DNA from: Bacteroidaceae bacterium
GTDB lineage: Bacteria > Bacteroidota > Bacteroidia > Bacteroidales > Bacteroidaceae
DNA: 44,603 nt
Assembly: GCA_017429525.1 (NCBI GenBank)
Contig: JAFROT010000043.1
Span: forward strand, 1 to 44,603
Direction of reading: 5' to 3'
The notes under the pieces are model-generated. The model did no database searches. It worked only from the letters and a program-made list of their open reading frames with translations, and had not been told where the DNA came from. Position 1 is the first letter of the stretch; each line of letters starts with the position of its first letter. Positions 6,652-15,600 of this stretch are shown here, in pieces. A program made the position numbers and the translations under genes.

Positions 6652-8586
6652 TCAGGGAGCCGACAGGCGGAGCGAGAATCCGTCCGAGGTCTGCTCAGTA
6701 GTGAGGTTGGCTCCGATGCTCTCTGCTCGTTCGCGCATGGACTGGAATCCAACGCCTGTCCCATCGCCTGGCACGCAAGTCCCTGCCGATGTGATGGAGA
6801 GATCGAGCCGTCCTGCGTTGTCGCGCGTCAGCTGAACAGCTACGTGTGCGTCAGTCTGGTGGACGATGACGTTGCCGATGGCTTCCTGCGCGATACGGTA
6901 GAACTGGTAGGCTATGGCTGGAGGTACATGCTCGTAGCCGCTGCCTTCGGCGCTGAACTGTATAACCGGTTTCTCGAGGTGGGACAGGTAGTGCCCGAGG
7001 GCTTCGTCAAGGTGTACGCCGCTCGTGAATTGAGGCGGCATCAGTTCGTGCGAGAGATTGCGCAACTGGGCTCGGAGGGTGGCGATCTGCTGGGTGGTTG
7101 CCGTGATGTCGGGGGCAGAGCCTCGCAGCTGCATCCCGATGGCAAGCAGGTCGTTGCACGCGCCGTCGTGTAGCTCGCGTGCGAAGCGTGCCCGCTCTTG
7201 CTCGATGCCTTCGACATATTTGCGGGTCTCGCGCATCAGCGCCTGTTGGCGGCGTCCCCTGAGCCACAGGATGAGCACGCCTAAAGACGCCAATAGGAGC
7301 CCCACGATGGCCAGAAGTGCGACGACGGTGCGCTGCGTCTGTGCCTGCTTGCGACTGAGACGGCTCAGCTGCAGTTCCTTCTCCATAACGCGGATGTTGG
7401 TGGTGAGCTGGTCCAGCTTGTCGGCGCTCTCGCGGCTGCGTACTGAGTCGCTGAGGACAGCGGCCTCAGCCTGCAGCTGGTAAGCCTCACGATAGCGCCC
7501 CATCCCGGCCAGCGCCCTGCCTTTGTAGGTCATCAGGCGGAATCGGGGAATCACCTGTTGCTGGCGCATGAGCGTGTCGAGACGTCCGATGGTTTGGAGT
7601 GCGTCCTCGTAGTCGCCTCGCTCGGTCTGAACGATCATCTTCGACTCGAGGATGCCAGCTGCCGCGGTGTTCGCCGGCGGGAGCTGCCTCGCGATGGCCT
7701 CGCCCTTCTGGAGGTAAGAGGCTGCCGCATCCCACTGCCGGGCATCGACAAGCGCCTTGAGTAGGTAGTTGATGACCTTCAGCTTGAGAGGCGTGCTGTT
7801 GGTGGAGTCGGCCTCGGCAAAAGTCGTGGTGAGGAGTTCGATGGCAGCGGCCGGGCGTTTGCTCATCTGCAGGGCGATGCCCTTGTTGGCTTGTGCCGAC
7901 AGGCGTTCTACGTCGTCTCCGGCACGCGCGGCACAGGCGATGGCCTTCTCGGCGTACTGCACCCCCTCGTCGTAGCGCCCCATCTCGACGTAGAGGACCG
8001 ACAGATTGTTGGCCAGATAGGCCTGGCTGGCCTCATCTTCGGCCTGAATGGCGCGCTCCAGTCCCAGCTGGTAGAAGATGGCGGCTGAGTCGTTGTTGCC
8101 AAGTCGTCGATAGGCGATGCCCGTGTTCCCGCACAGGATGGCATAGTCCTCATCCGAGCCAAAGCGTTGGAAAAGGGGGAGGGCCTTGCGTGCCCAGGCC
8201 ACGGAGCTGCGCATGTCGCCCAGGATGTTGTACGTAGCCGAAAGTTCGGCGTAGTACTGGGCCAGGACATCGTCAGCGGCACGCGGATTGACGCTCAGTC
8301 CTCGGTGGAGGCAGCTGACTGCCGAGTCGGGGCGGTCCATCATATTGTGGTGGCGCGACATCGCCAGCAGCACTTCAGCCTTGCTTTCTGCCGAGCGGGC
8401 ATGCAGGGCGAGGTCGTAGGCTTGGGTCAGCAGCGTCCAAGCCGAGTCGGCATCGTCGGCGTCGAGCATAAGCTCTGAGTCGCTGATGAGCTGTGCAACC
8501 TGTCGGCTGTCGGTCGTCGGCCTTTGGCAGGCGGCTATGAAGGAGACTGCGAGGAGCGGGACGAGGAACGAGGGATGTAGCTTCAT
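6652..8586 (-). CDS. TPR-containing sensor histidine kinase (HisKA_3 / HATPase_c)
   Basis: The 644-residue protein starts at MKLHPSFLVPLLAVSFIAAC, a signal sequence with a lipobox-like Cys20; the longer open frame has no signal-like start. Residues 30-395 form tetratricopeptide repeats (for example DYAILCGNTGIAYRRLGNNDSAAIFYQ), predicted periplasmic. A coiled stretch leads to one membrane helix (420-443). The cytoplasmic part has the H-box RFARELHDGACNDL with phospho-acceptor H473, then an ATPase domain with N-box residue N572 (AQEAIGN) and the glycine box GDGTGVGFQSMRERA (about 607-621). This is the architecture of NarX/DegS-like kinases that pair with NarL-type regulators, and the regulator gene follows 140 bp downstream. 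The ligand sensed by the TPR region is unknown. Confidence 0.9.
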   Translation of the reverse strand: MKLHPSFLVPLLAVSFIAACQRPTTDSRQVAQLISDSELMLDADDADSAWTLLTQAYDLALHARSAESKAEVLLAMSRHHNMMDRPDSAVSCLHRGLSVNPRAADDVLAQYYAELSATYNILGDMRSSVAWARKALPLFQRFGSDEDYAILCGNTGIAYRRLGNNDSAAIFYQLGLERAIQAEDEASQAYLANNLSVLYVEMGRYDEGVQYAEKAIACAARAGDDVERLSAQANKGIALQMSKRPAAAIELLTTTFAEADSTNSTPLKLKVINYLLKALVDARQWDAAASYLQKGEAIARQLPPANTAAAGILESKMIVQTERGDYEDALQTIGRLDTLMRQQQVIPRFRLMTYKGRALAGMGRYREAYQLQAEAAVLSDSVRSRESADKLDQLTTNIRVMEKELQLSRLSRKQAQTQRTVVALLAIVGLLLASLGVLILWLRGRRQQALMRETRKYVEGIEQERARFARELHDGACNDLLAIGMQLRGSAPDITATTQQIATLRAQLRNLSHELMPPQFTSGVHLDEALGHYLSHLEKPVIQFSAEGSGYEHVPPAIAYQFYRIAQEAIGNVIVHQTDAHVAVQLTRDNAGRLDLSITSAGTCVPGDGTGVGFQSMRERAESIGANLTTEQTSDGFSLRLSAP

Positions 8587-8659
8587 AGGCTTGTGGATTT
8601 GGGCAGTGAGTGACGGGGTTGGGCTTGAAGTTCGCTTGTGAACAGGAGGGCGGCACGTG

Positions 8660-11600
8660 TCAGTCGTCAAGCAGGCTCTCAGTGGTCACGACGGGCTGCT
8701 GGGCGCGGGCGTCGCAAGCCTTGTAGCGGATGTCGATGCTGCGTCGTTCGCCGGGGAAGAGAGTGAAGTAGTTGTCGCTATAGGTGGCGGGCAGGATCTG
8801 CTGTCCGTCAGTGCCCTTCAGGTTGAGACGGAGGAAGGGCGCTGGCGTGCTGCTCGTGTTGTGGAGGTCGACGTGTACGATGCAGTTGCCGTCGCGGTCG
8901 GAGGTGACGCTTGTCGCGGCTGTGACGCTGGCCTTAGGCAGCGAGAGCAGGGCACGGAGGTTGCCCTCTTCGCGACCGCGGATGTAGGTGTTTGAGGACA
9001 CGAGCTTGCGTCCCTGCAGGAGTTGCAGGCGCAGGAAGTAGACGTCGGATGGCGCTGAGGGGATGAGCGATGGCAGGTGGAGCCACGGCGTAGTGGTGTC
9101 GTCGGGGGCATCGAGTCGCTGTCGCCGTTCGGCCACTTTGCGTCCGCTCAGGTCGTAGATGGTGGCCACGGCCGTGAGGTGACGGCAGTCGCCCGCGAAA
9201 GCATTGACGATCTCGATGCTGTCGGTGAGGGCGTTCAGCTGGATGTGAAGCGGTTCGCACGCCTTCTTGGTACCGAAGTAGGCGGCGGTGGGCTCGAAGT
9301 AGTAGTCGTAGGTCTGCCATACCATCGACGGCCAGCAGGGATGGCTCATCCAGATGAGGAGTCCGGCGCGGCAACGGCTGGTCGACTCGTACATAGCGCG
9401 GTAGCCATCGTAGTTGATGAGCTGTGCACGGCGTGCGAACTGCCGGGCGCTGGCCGACGGGCCGAACGCCTTCTCGACGAGGTCGTTGAACTCGCTGGCG
9501 CGCTGTGCTCCCTGGAGCGTATAGTCGTGCTGTCCCCATTGGCGCGACTGCGGCCAGAGCGCGTCGGGCGAGAAGGTGCGGCTGAGGCTCTCGATGTTCA
9601 TCACGGCTGGCATGCCGCGCTCGCTGTGGATCTTGCCCGACTGCCGCTCGAAATAGACGCGCGCAGGCTGTGCGCAGTAGGGGCCGTGGCCAGTGATACA
9701 CTCGTCGGCCGAGCTGGGGATGTAGACATGGCCGGGCGTGAGCTCGCTGACGCAGGCGCGCAGGCCGCGGTCGATGCCCTCGGGCGGGAAGCCTTCGTTG
9801 CGGCCGCAGTAGAGGCCGATGGCGGCATAGCGGCGGATGCGGCGTACGTAGTCGCGCGCGTTGCGGAGAAAGAGGTCCTCGTCGTAGGGGTCGGGGCCGT
9901 CGGCAGGATTGGCCAACCAGAAGTCCTGCCAGATCATCATGCCGAGGCTGTCGCAGGCCTCATAGAACGCCTCGTCGCCGATCATGCCCACCCAGTTGCG
10001 GATCATCGTGCAGTGCATGTCGCGGTGGTAGGCGACGGCCGTAAGGTACTCGCGACTGCGATAGCAGAGGTTATGTTCGTCGAAGCCCCAGTTGCCGCCG
10101 AGAGGAACGAAGCGCCGCCCATTGATGTAGACGAGCAGGCTGTCCTCGACGTGCTTGTAAGTCATCTCTCGCAGACCCGCCTTGTACTTGAGGACAAGCT
10201 CGCCTCCCCTCGGGGAGGATGGGAGGGGGCCTCCGTTCCCGTTCATTATCCTATACCCCGCGTCATAGCGGTAAGGCTCGCCGTAGCCGTTAGGCCACCA
10301 GAGCCGGAAGTCGTGATGGGAGAGCTGAGGATAGCTGTTGGGGTCGAACGTCACCTCTTGCTCGGCGTGAGCCGGTATGGTGATGGGTTGGCTGAAACGT
10401 ACCTCGCCAATCCATCCCTCGAGCGTTCCGCTGTAGGGCGTATCGCCGTGGTTGCTGACGAAGACCGAAGGAGTCACGGAGAGCTGAGCGTGCCCGTCCG
10501 AACGTTTAGCCCGCCCCGAGCTTGTCGAGTGGGCTCTGTTGCTGCCAGGCTTGGCATCGTGAACGACGGTTCGGACGAAGGGGTCGGAGAGGGTGACGGA
10601 CGAACTGCTGGTGAGGTACACCTCGTTCCAGATGCCCGCGTTGCGGCCGCGCACGGTGGTGATCCAGTCCCATCCGATGGTGGCGTGGAAGGTAGGGTTG
10701 TCGGCGCCGAGGATGCCGCCGTTGAACTGCGTCGTGTTCTCGTTCTTCTCCTTCGGCGAACCGAAATGCTCGTTGGCGATGATCTCTACGGCCAGCACGT
10801 TGGTGCCTTCGACCAGCAAGTCGCTGACATCGAAACGGCCTCGCATGAAAGCCCCCTCGATGCGGCCGAGGCGGTGGCCGTTGAGGAAGACGTTGGCTTT
10901 CCAGTTGATGCCGTCGAAGTGGAGTTCGCGGAGCGTTCCGCTGGCGAGCAGTCGTGCGTCAACCTCGAACTCATCGCGGTACCAGAAGTTGGAGCGGAAG
11001 AACGATTCGGAGATCTGGTCGACCCAGTCGGCATAATTGGGGTCGGGCACGGCGCCGATGTTGACGTAGGACGTGAGCACGGTGCCTGGCACGGTCGCCC
11101 AGATCCAGTCTTTGGCGTCGTAGCCCCGGCTGGCAATCACTTCGCCCGTGGCCGCCACCTCCGAGGCGCGCTGCAGCTGCCATCGTCCACCGCTGAGGTC
11201 GATGCGGTCGGCGCGGCTGCGGGGCGCCTGGGCGTGCGGCTCGAAGGCTACGCCGCCCGTGCCCCACACCTCGAGTTCGGTCAGCGCATAGCGTCCCGAC
11301 GCCCCCGGCTCTTCCATGATGAGGGTGACGTAGCGGCCGTCGTCGCTCGTCTCAGCGTGCCAACGCGCGGGCTCCTCCAGCCAGTGAGGCGTGATATGGT
11401 CGATGGTGGCAGGAGCGCCCAAGTCCACGCGCAGCCATTGACGTCCGCCGCCGTCGCTCATCCAAGCGCTGGCGAAGGTCTGCGAGGGTTGCATCCACAG
11501 CTCCCTGCCCTCGGCGTCGAGGAAATAGAGCTCATGAAGGTCCCAGTAGGCAGCACCGTCCATCTCTAAGCGGAGGCGTAAGGTGCCGGCCTCTCCCCTG

Positions 11601-12415
11601 GGGGCCTCTCCCCCGACCCCTCCCCTGTTAGGGAGGGGAGTAAGGTTACTTCCGCTGATGGCATGCAGTCTCCCCTCCCTAACAGGGGAGGGGTCGGGGG
11701 AGAGGCCGCTGGGGGAGAGGCCGCTGGGGGATAGGCTTAGCTTAATGGTCTGCTCGAGCACGCGAGCCGGCAAGTAGTCGTTGGAGGTCTGCTTGTTGGG
11801 GTCGGAATGCAGTTTGTAGCGCATCGGCGTGCCGGGGAGGCCGTCGCCGCGCAGCTCGCCTACGGTCTGCCAGGTCTGTCCGTTGGTAGTCGTCTCGAAG
11901 GCGATGCGGTAGCCCTTGTTGGCCCGCTGGTCATCGTAGGCTACGCGCCCGTCGAGGCGTACGGCTGCGATGTCGGCAATCGACAATCCGCTCCAGTCAT
12001 ATTGAATCCATGTGCGCTCGCCCATGAGGATATTGCTCGAGTACACGCCGCCGTCGATGGCCCATTCCGCCTCGCGCCGGGGCAGCACGCCCTTGGGGGT
12101 CGTGACGGTGAGGTGACCAGAGCGGCCTGCGACGATGCCGTCGGTCACGAGGTGAGCCGTCAGGTTGTAGTCGACGGTCGACGAGGCCAAGGCTGTGCGA
12201 TGGAGTGCCAGGTTGCGCTGCCCGTTGGCAGCGGTGCGAGCCGTAGGGCCGAAGAAGGCCACAGGGTCGCCGGGATAACGGCCAATGCCGCGTGTCAACG
12301 AACCGTCGGCCTGAGCTCTCACGCGCGCGGGAAGAAGAATAAGGAATAGAGCAGCCGTCGAGACCGCTGCAAGGCGGAGTCGTCTGAGGATGGTAGTGGA
12401 GGCAGATGCTTTCAT
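8660..12415 (-). CDS. Secreted glycoside hydrolase family 2 enzyme (beta-mannosidase / exo-beta-glucosaminidase-like)
   Basis: The 1251-residue protein has a signal peptide (RRLRLAAVSTAALFLILLPARVRAQ) and discoidin-like segments (ALHRTALASSTVDYNLTAHLVTDG near 70). The GH2 architecture follows: sugar-binding domain (SFFRSNFWYRDEFEV, NVFLNGHRLGRIEGAFMRGRFDV), immunoglobulin-like domain and TIM barrel. The predicted acid/base is E874 in YCGRNEG and the nucleophile E932 in SERGMP, followed by NIESL as in other GH2 mannosidases. A Por-type tail is not evident. Substrate cannot be fixed from sequence; beta-mannoside, beta-glucosaminide or beta-galactoside are open. It is divergent from susC, so it probably belongs to the same glycan locus. 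Three stretches (near residues 235-285, 630-650 and 725-745) are encoded by palindromic repeat-like DNA and look like in-frame insertions. Confidence 0.88.
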   Translation of the reverse strand: MKASASTTILRRLRLAAVSTAALFLILLPARVRAQADGSLTRGIGRYPGDPVAFFGPTARTAANGQRNLALHRTALASSTVDYNLTAHLVTDGIVAGRSGHLTVTTPKGVLPRREAEWAIDGGVYSSNILMGERTWIQYDWSGLSIADIAAVRLDGRVAYDDQRANKGYRIAFETTTNGQTWQTVGELRGDGLPGTPMRYKLHSDPNKQTSNDYLPARVLEQTIKLSLSPSGLSPSGLSPDPSPVREGRLHAISGSNLTPLPNRGGVGGEAPRGEAGTLRLRLEMDGAAYWDLHELYFLDAEGRELWMQPSQTFASAWMSDGGGRQWLRVDLGAPATIDHITPHWLEEPARWHAETSDDGRYVTLIMEEPGASGRYALTELEVWGTGGVAFEPHAQAPRSRADRIDLSGGRWQLQRASEVAATGEVIASRGYDAKDWIWATVPGTVLTSYVNIGAVPDPNYADWVDQISESFFRSNFWYRDEFEVDARLLASGTLRELHFDGINWKANVFLNGHRLGRIEGAFMRGRFDVSDLLVEGTNVLAVEIIANEHFGSPKEKNENTTQFNGGILGADNPTFHATIGWDWITTVRGRNAGIWNEVYLTSSSSVTLSDPFVRTVVHDAKPGSNRAHSTSSGRAKRSDGHAQLSVTPSVFVSNHGDTPYSGTLEGWIGEVRFSQPITIPAHAEQEVTFDPNSYPQLSHHDFRLWWPNGYGEPYRYDAGYRIMNGNGGPLPSSPRGGELVLKYKAGLREMTYKHVEDSLLVYINGRRFVPLGGNWGFDEHNLCYRSREYLTAVAYHRDMHCTMIRNWVGMIGDEAFYEACDSLGMMIWQDFWLANPADGPDPYDEDLFLRNARDYVRRIRRYAAIGLYCGRNEGFPPEGIDRGLRACVSELTPGHVYIPSSADECITGHGPYCAQPARVYFERQSGKIHSERGMPAVMNIESLSRTFSPDALWPQSRQWGQHDYTLQGAQRASEFNDLVEKAFGPSASARQFARRAQLINYDGYRAMYESTSRCRAGLLIWMSHPCWPSMVWQTYDYYFEPTAAYFGTKKACEPLHIQLNALTDSIEIVNAFAGDCRHLTAVATIYDLSGRKVAERRQRLDAPDDTTTPWLHLPSLIPSAPSDVYFLRLQLLQGRKLVSSNTYIRGREEGNLRALLSLPKASVTAATSVTSDRDGNCIVHVDLHNTSSTPAPFLRLNLKGTDGQQILPATYSDNYFTLFPGERRSIDIRYKACDARAQQPVVTTESLLDD
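10203..10218. repeat. Small palindrome inside the GH2 coding region
   Basis: Perfect 7-bp arms (cctcccc / ggggagg) with a 2-bp centre, within a short stretch encoding GGPLPSSPRGGE. That peptide resembles spurious translations of dispersed intergenic repeats more than enzyme sequence. The flanking protein sequence reads smoothly without it. Confidence 0.5.
10508..10535. repeat. REP-like hairpin inside the GH2 coding region
   Basis: Arms agccc and gggct enclose ccgagcttgtcgag, close to the widely dispersed intergenic hairpin type with core CGAGCTTGTCGA. It is translated in frame on the minus strand as AHSTSSGRAKRS within an otherwise beta-rich domain. Confidence 0.5.
11589..11732. repeat. Large inverted repeat inserted in frame in the GH2 gene
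   Basis: Arms 11603-11640 and 11670-11707 are 38-bp perfect inverted repeats (core cctcccctgttagggagg) around a 29-bp loop. Outside them the complementarity continues imperfectly to about 11589 and 11727. On the right side the block gaggccgctggggga is tandemly duplicated. On the minus strand it encodes a Pro/Ser/Gly-rich stretch (LSPSGLSPSGLSPDPSP... TPLPNRGGVGGEAPRGEAG) of about 48 residues without a stop. GH2 sequence resumes on both sides (ARVLEQTIKL, TLRLRLEMDG). Confidence 0.85.
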
Positions 12416-12465
12416 ATTTTCGCTCGAAAAGGTTGAGAGTAGGATAATGAGTCATTAAGACTTTA

Positions 12466-12473
12466 CAAAAGTA
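12466..12473 (-). promoter_or_regulatory. -7 element of the GH2 promoter
   Basis: TACTTTTG on the minus strand, about 50 bp before the GH2 ATG. No TTTG is seen at the usual upstream distance, so only the -7 element is supported. It lies back to back with the susC promoter. Confidence 0.45.
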
Positions 12474-12555
12474 CACTTTTTCTCCTTTGTAGTGTGAGAT
12501 TCGTCGCGGATAAACATCATTATTTGCCTTTTTTAACGAAAAAAGGCCAAAATTT

Positions 12556-12586
12556 TTTGCAGTAAATAGAATAAATGTTACATTTG
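12556..12586 (+). promoter_or_regulatory. susC operon promoter
   Basis: TTTG (12556-12559), 19 bp, TACATTTG (12579-12586): a full match to the Bacteroidetes promoter consensus. The transcript would carry an A/T-rich leader of about 90 nt before the susC ATG at 12682. Confidence 0.75.
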
Positions 12587-12681
12587 TGGGCGAAAATCCT
12601 TAGGAAACGACTCCTGAATCATCATTTTTTAACAAATAACCAATACTAATTTACCTTATTATTAACCCAAAAAGTGCAAAC

Positions 12682-15600
12682 ATGAAAAAGAAAACTCCTT
12701 TTTCGTTCTCATTGAGAGCGTGTTTGACAGTTTTGTGCCTTTTCTTCGCTACGGCGTTCTATGCACAAAACGTAACTGTGAAGGGTACCGTAACCGATGA
12801 AACGGGTCAACCCGTTGCCGGTGCTACCGTCAAGGTAAAAGGCTATGCCTCAGGTACTATTACAGACATGAATGGCCAGTATTCCCTTTCGGCTCCTGCC
12901 AACGGAACGCTTGAATTCTCGTGCATGGGCTTTAAGGCTCAAAGTGCAAAAGTTGGGGGGGGTAATTCTCCCGTCAATGCTCAATTAGCTGAAGACGTTG
13001 CGGGCTTGGAAGAAGTCGTCGTCACAGCTTTAGGTATCAAGAAAGAACAAAAAGCTCTAGGCTATTCAGTTGCATCAATTGATGCCGATGAGCTGATTAA
13101 AACAGGCGCTCCTAACTTCGCTACGGCACTCTATGGAAAGGCCCCAGGCGTGCGTATCAGTTCCGCTCCTGGTGGTAATGTATCAGCCGTAGCCATTAAT
13201 GTTCGTGGTTATTCGTCAATTACGGGTAACACACAGCCTCTCATTGTTCTTGATGGTGTACCTATTCACAATGGTCAGACCAACAATGAAGGCTATTGGA
13301 CCAACCCGCGCATTCGCTCCAACGGCCTTGTAGACATTAACCCTGAGGATATCGAAAATATCTCCATCCTGAAGGGTGCCGCAGCTTCAGCACTATATGG
13401 CTCAGAGGCCGCAAATGGCGTTGTCATGATTACGACTAAGAAGGGCACTCAGGGCTCTGGTACTAAGGTCGATTTCAGTGCTAACCTCAGTTGGGATAAG
13501 GTGGCTTATATGCCCTCAACCCAGACAGAGTTCGGTCCTGGCTACGACAATTGGGTGTTCGGTAATGATGCCCCTGCAGCATTGGAAGGCTTTGTCACCA
13601 ACCGTCGTGTTGATCGTGACGGCAATCCTATTTATACGCCTAACCGTGAGACTTATTATTCCTATGGCCCTCGCTACGATGGCCGTATGGTTGACTATTT
13701 CGATGGGACAAAACGCCCATACAATGCTATCTGTGATGACCCTTGGTCTGAAATCTTCCGTACGGGTTTCAACCAGAACTATAACCTCACGTTGACCAAT
13801 GGCACAAATCGCAATCACGTGCGCCTTTCTTATACATTTACGGATGTAAAAGCGATGCAATACAACTCGAACAACCATCGCCACAACTTCAACTTGAATG
13901 GCTCATTTGATGTAACAAAGACCATAAAGCTGAATTACACCGCAATGTATCAGAATCAGTACATCAAAAATCGTCCATATCGTATTTCTCGTTTGGTAAC
14001 TAATTATTCCGGTATGGCTGGTAGCTTTACCGATATTGCCTACATCCGCGATCACACGGTTACAAGCCTTGGCTATAAGAACAGTATTCATGCTCTCAAT
14101 GGCGGAACATCTAATACTCTTACTCCCGACGAGCAATTCCTGTATAGCCCAATGGGCTCTACTTCACTCATAGATGAGTATTTCTGGAATATTCTTGGAA
14201 GAGTCCAGGAAGAGACTCACAACCGTTTTATAGGAAGCGTTAATCCCACTTGGGAAATCATTCCGGGCCTGACTCTCGGTGCGCGTGCAGCAGTCGATCT
14301 TACTATTGATAAGATTGAGAACAAGAACTATGCTGAGAACGCTCACATCTTCTCAACAAATGGTGAATACAGCGATTCTTATGGCTTACAGAATAGTAAA
14401 TATGAGATTTATTATGGTGATGTAATGTTGGGCTACGACAAGACTTTCGTAGATAAGCACAATGTCACAGCTCACATCGGTTGGAATGCTCGTCAAGAGG
14501 ACTATTACCTCTCCAGCGTCGGCACTAGACAGGGACTGACTCAAGAAAACTGGTTCAATCTTGCAGCTTCTGTGGGTACCCCTAGTGCCAGCATGGGGCG
14601 TCAAAGCCTCCTGCGCACAGGTCTGTTCTTCACTGCTGGTTATGGCTTTGATAGTTGGGCTTACATCGAAGGTACACTCCGTCAGGAGAAGACTTCCACC
14701 CTTAAGAAAGGTAATAACTCCTTCTGGTATCCCTCAGCAAGCGCAAGTTTGATTTTCTCAGAACTCCTGAAAGACAATTGTCCTACGTGGCTTGATTTCG
14801 GGAAAGTCCGTGCGTCTTATGGCGTCGTCGGTAATGCTCCCGAAATCTATCGTGCTGTCGTAGCTTTCAGCCAAGAGAACCTTCAGAAAGCAAATCCTGC
14901 AACGGGTGGTAATTCATTTATTCAGAATTATATTGGAACCTCTGTCGGTAATGAAAGTATCAAGCCTGAGCAGAAGCGTGAGTTTGAACTTGGTCTTGAA
15001 GCCAAACTCTTCAAAAATCGTTTAGGTTTTGAACTCTCTTATTACAGCAATACTATCAGTGACCAGATATTACAGACAACCTCGGCATACTCAATGGGTG
15101 CTCAGAGTTTGTTGATGAATGTCGGTAAACTGTCCAATAAGGGTGTTGAATTCGCTATCTACGGCACTCCCTTCCAGAACAAGGATTGGCGTTGGGACGT
15201 TCGCGCAAATATCGCGAAGAACAAGAACGAGGTCAAAGAATTGGCCGATGGCCTCGATGTGCTGCGCCACATGAGTGACTACGACTGTGATAATGGCGCC
15301 TTCATGCTCGAATCGCATGTCGGACAGCCGATGGGTGACTGGTACTCCTATGTCCATAAGCACCTCTATCAGGTTGCTGATGGTAGTCTGATGTCTACAG
15401 GTCCCGAACTGGATGAATACCTTGAGAATGGTGGCAAGATTACCAAAGACTTAGGTAAACTCGTTGGCGAGGACGGCCTTTATGTTACTGATACATCTAA
15501 GCGTCGAAAGGTGGGCAACGCCATGCCTAAGCTCGTCGGCGGTTTCGGTACCAGCTTAAGCTGGAAGAACCTGACTCTCGACTTGACCTTCGACTTCCGC

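Noticed and set aside
9077-11569. 830-codon open frame on the plus strand
   Set aside because: It is antisense to the GH2 gene and follows its codon phase in GC-rich DNA. The translation is low in complexity (runs of Val, Ala, Asp, Gly) with no domain or signal peptide.
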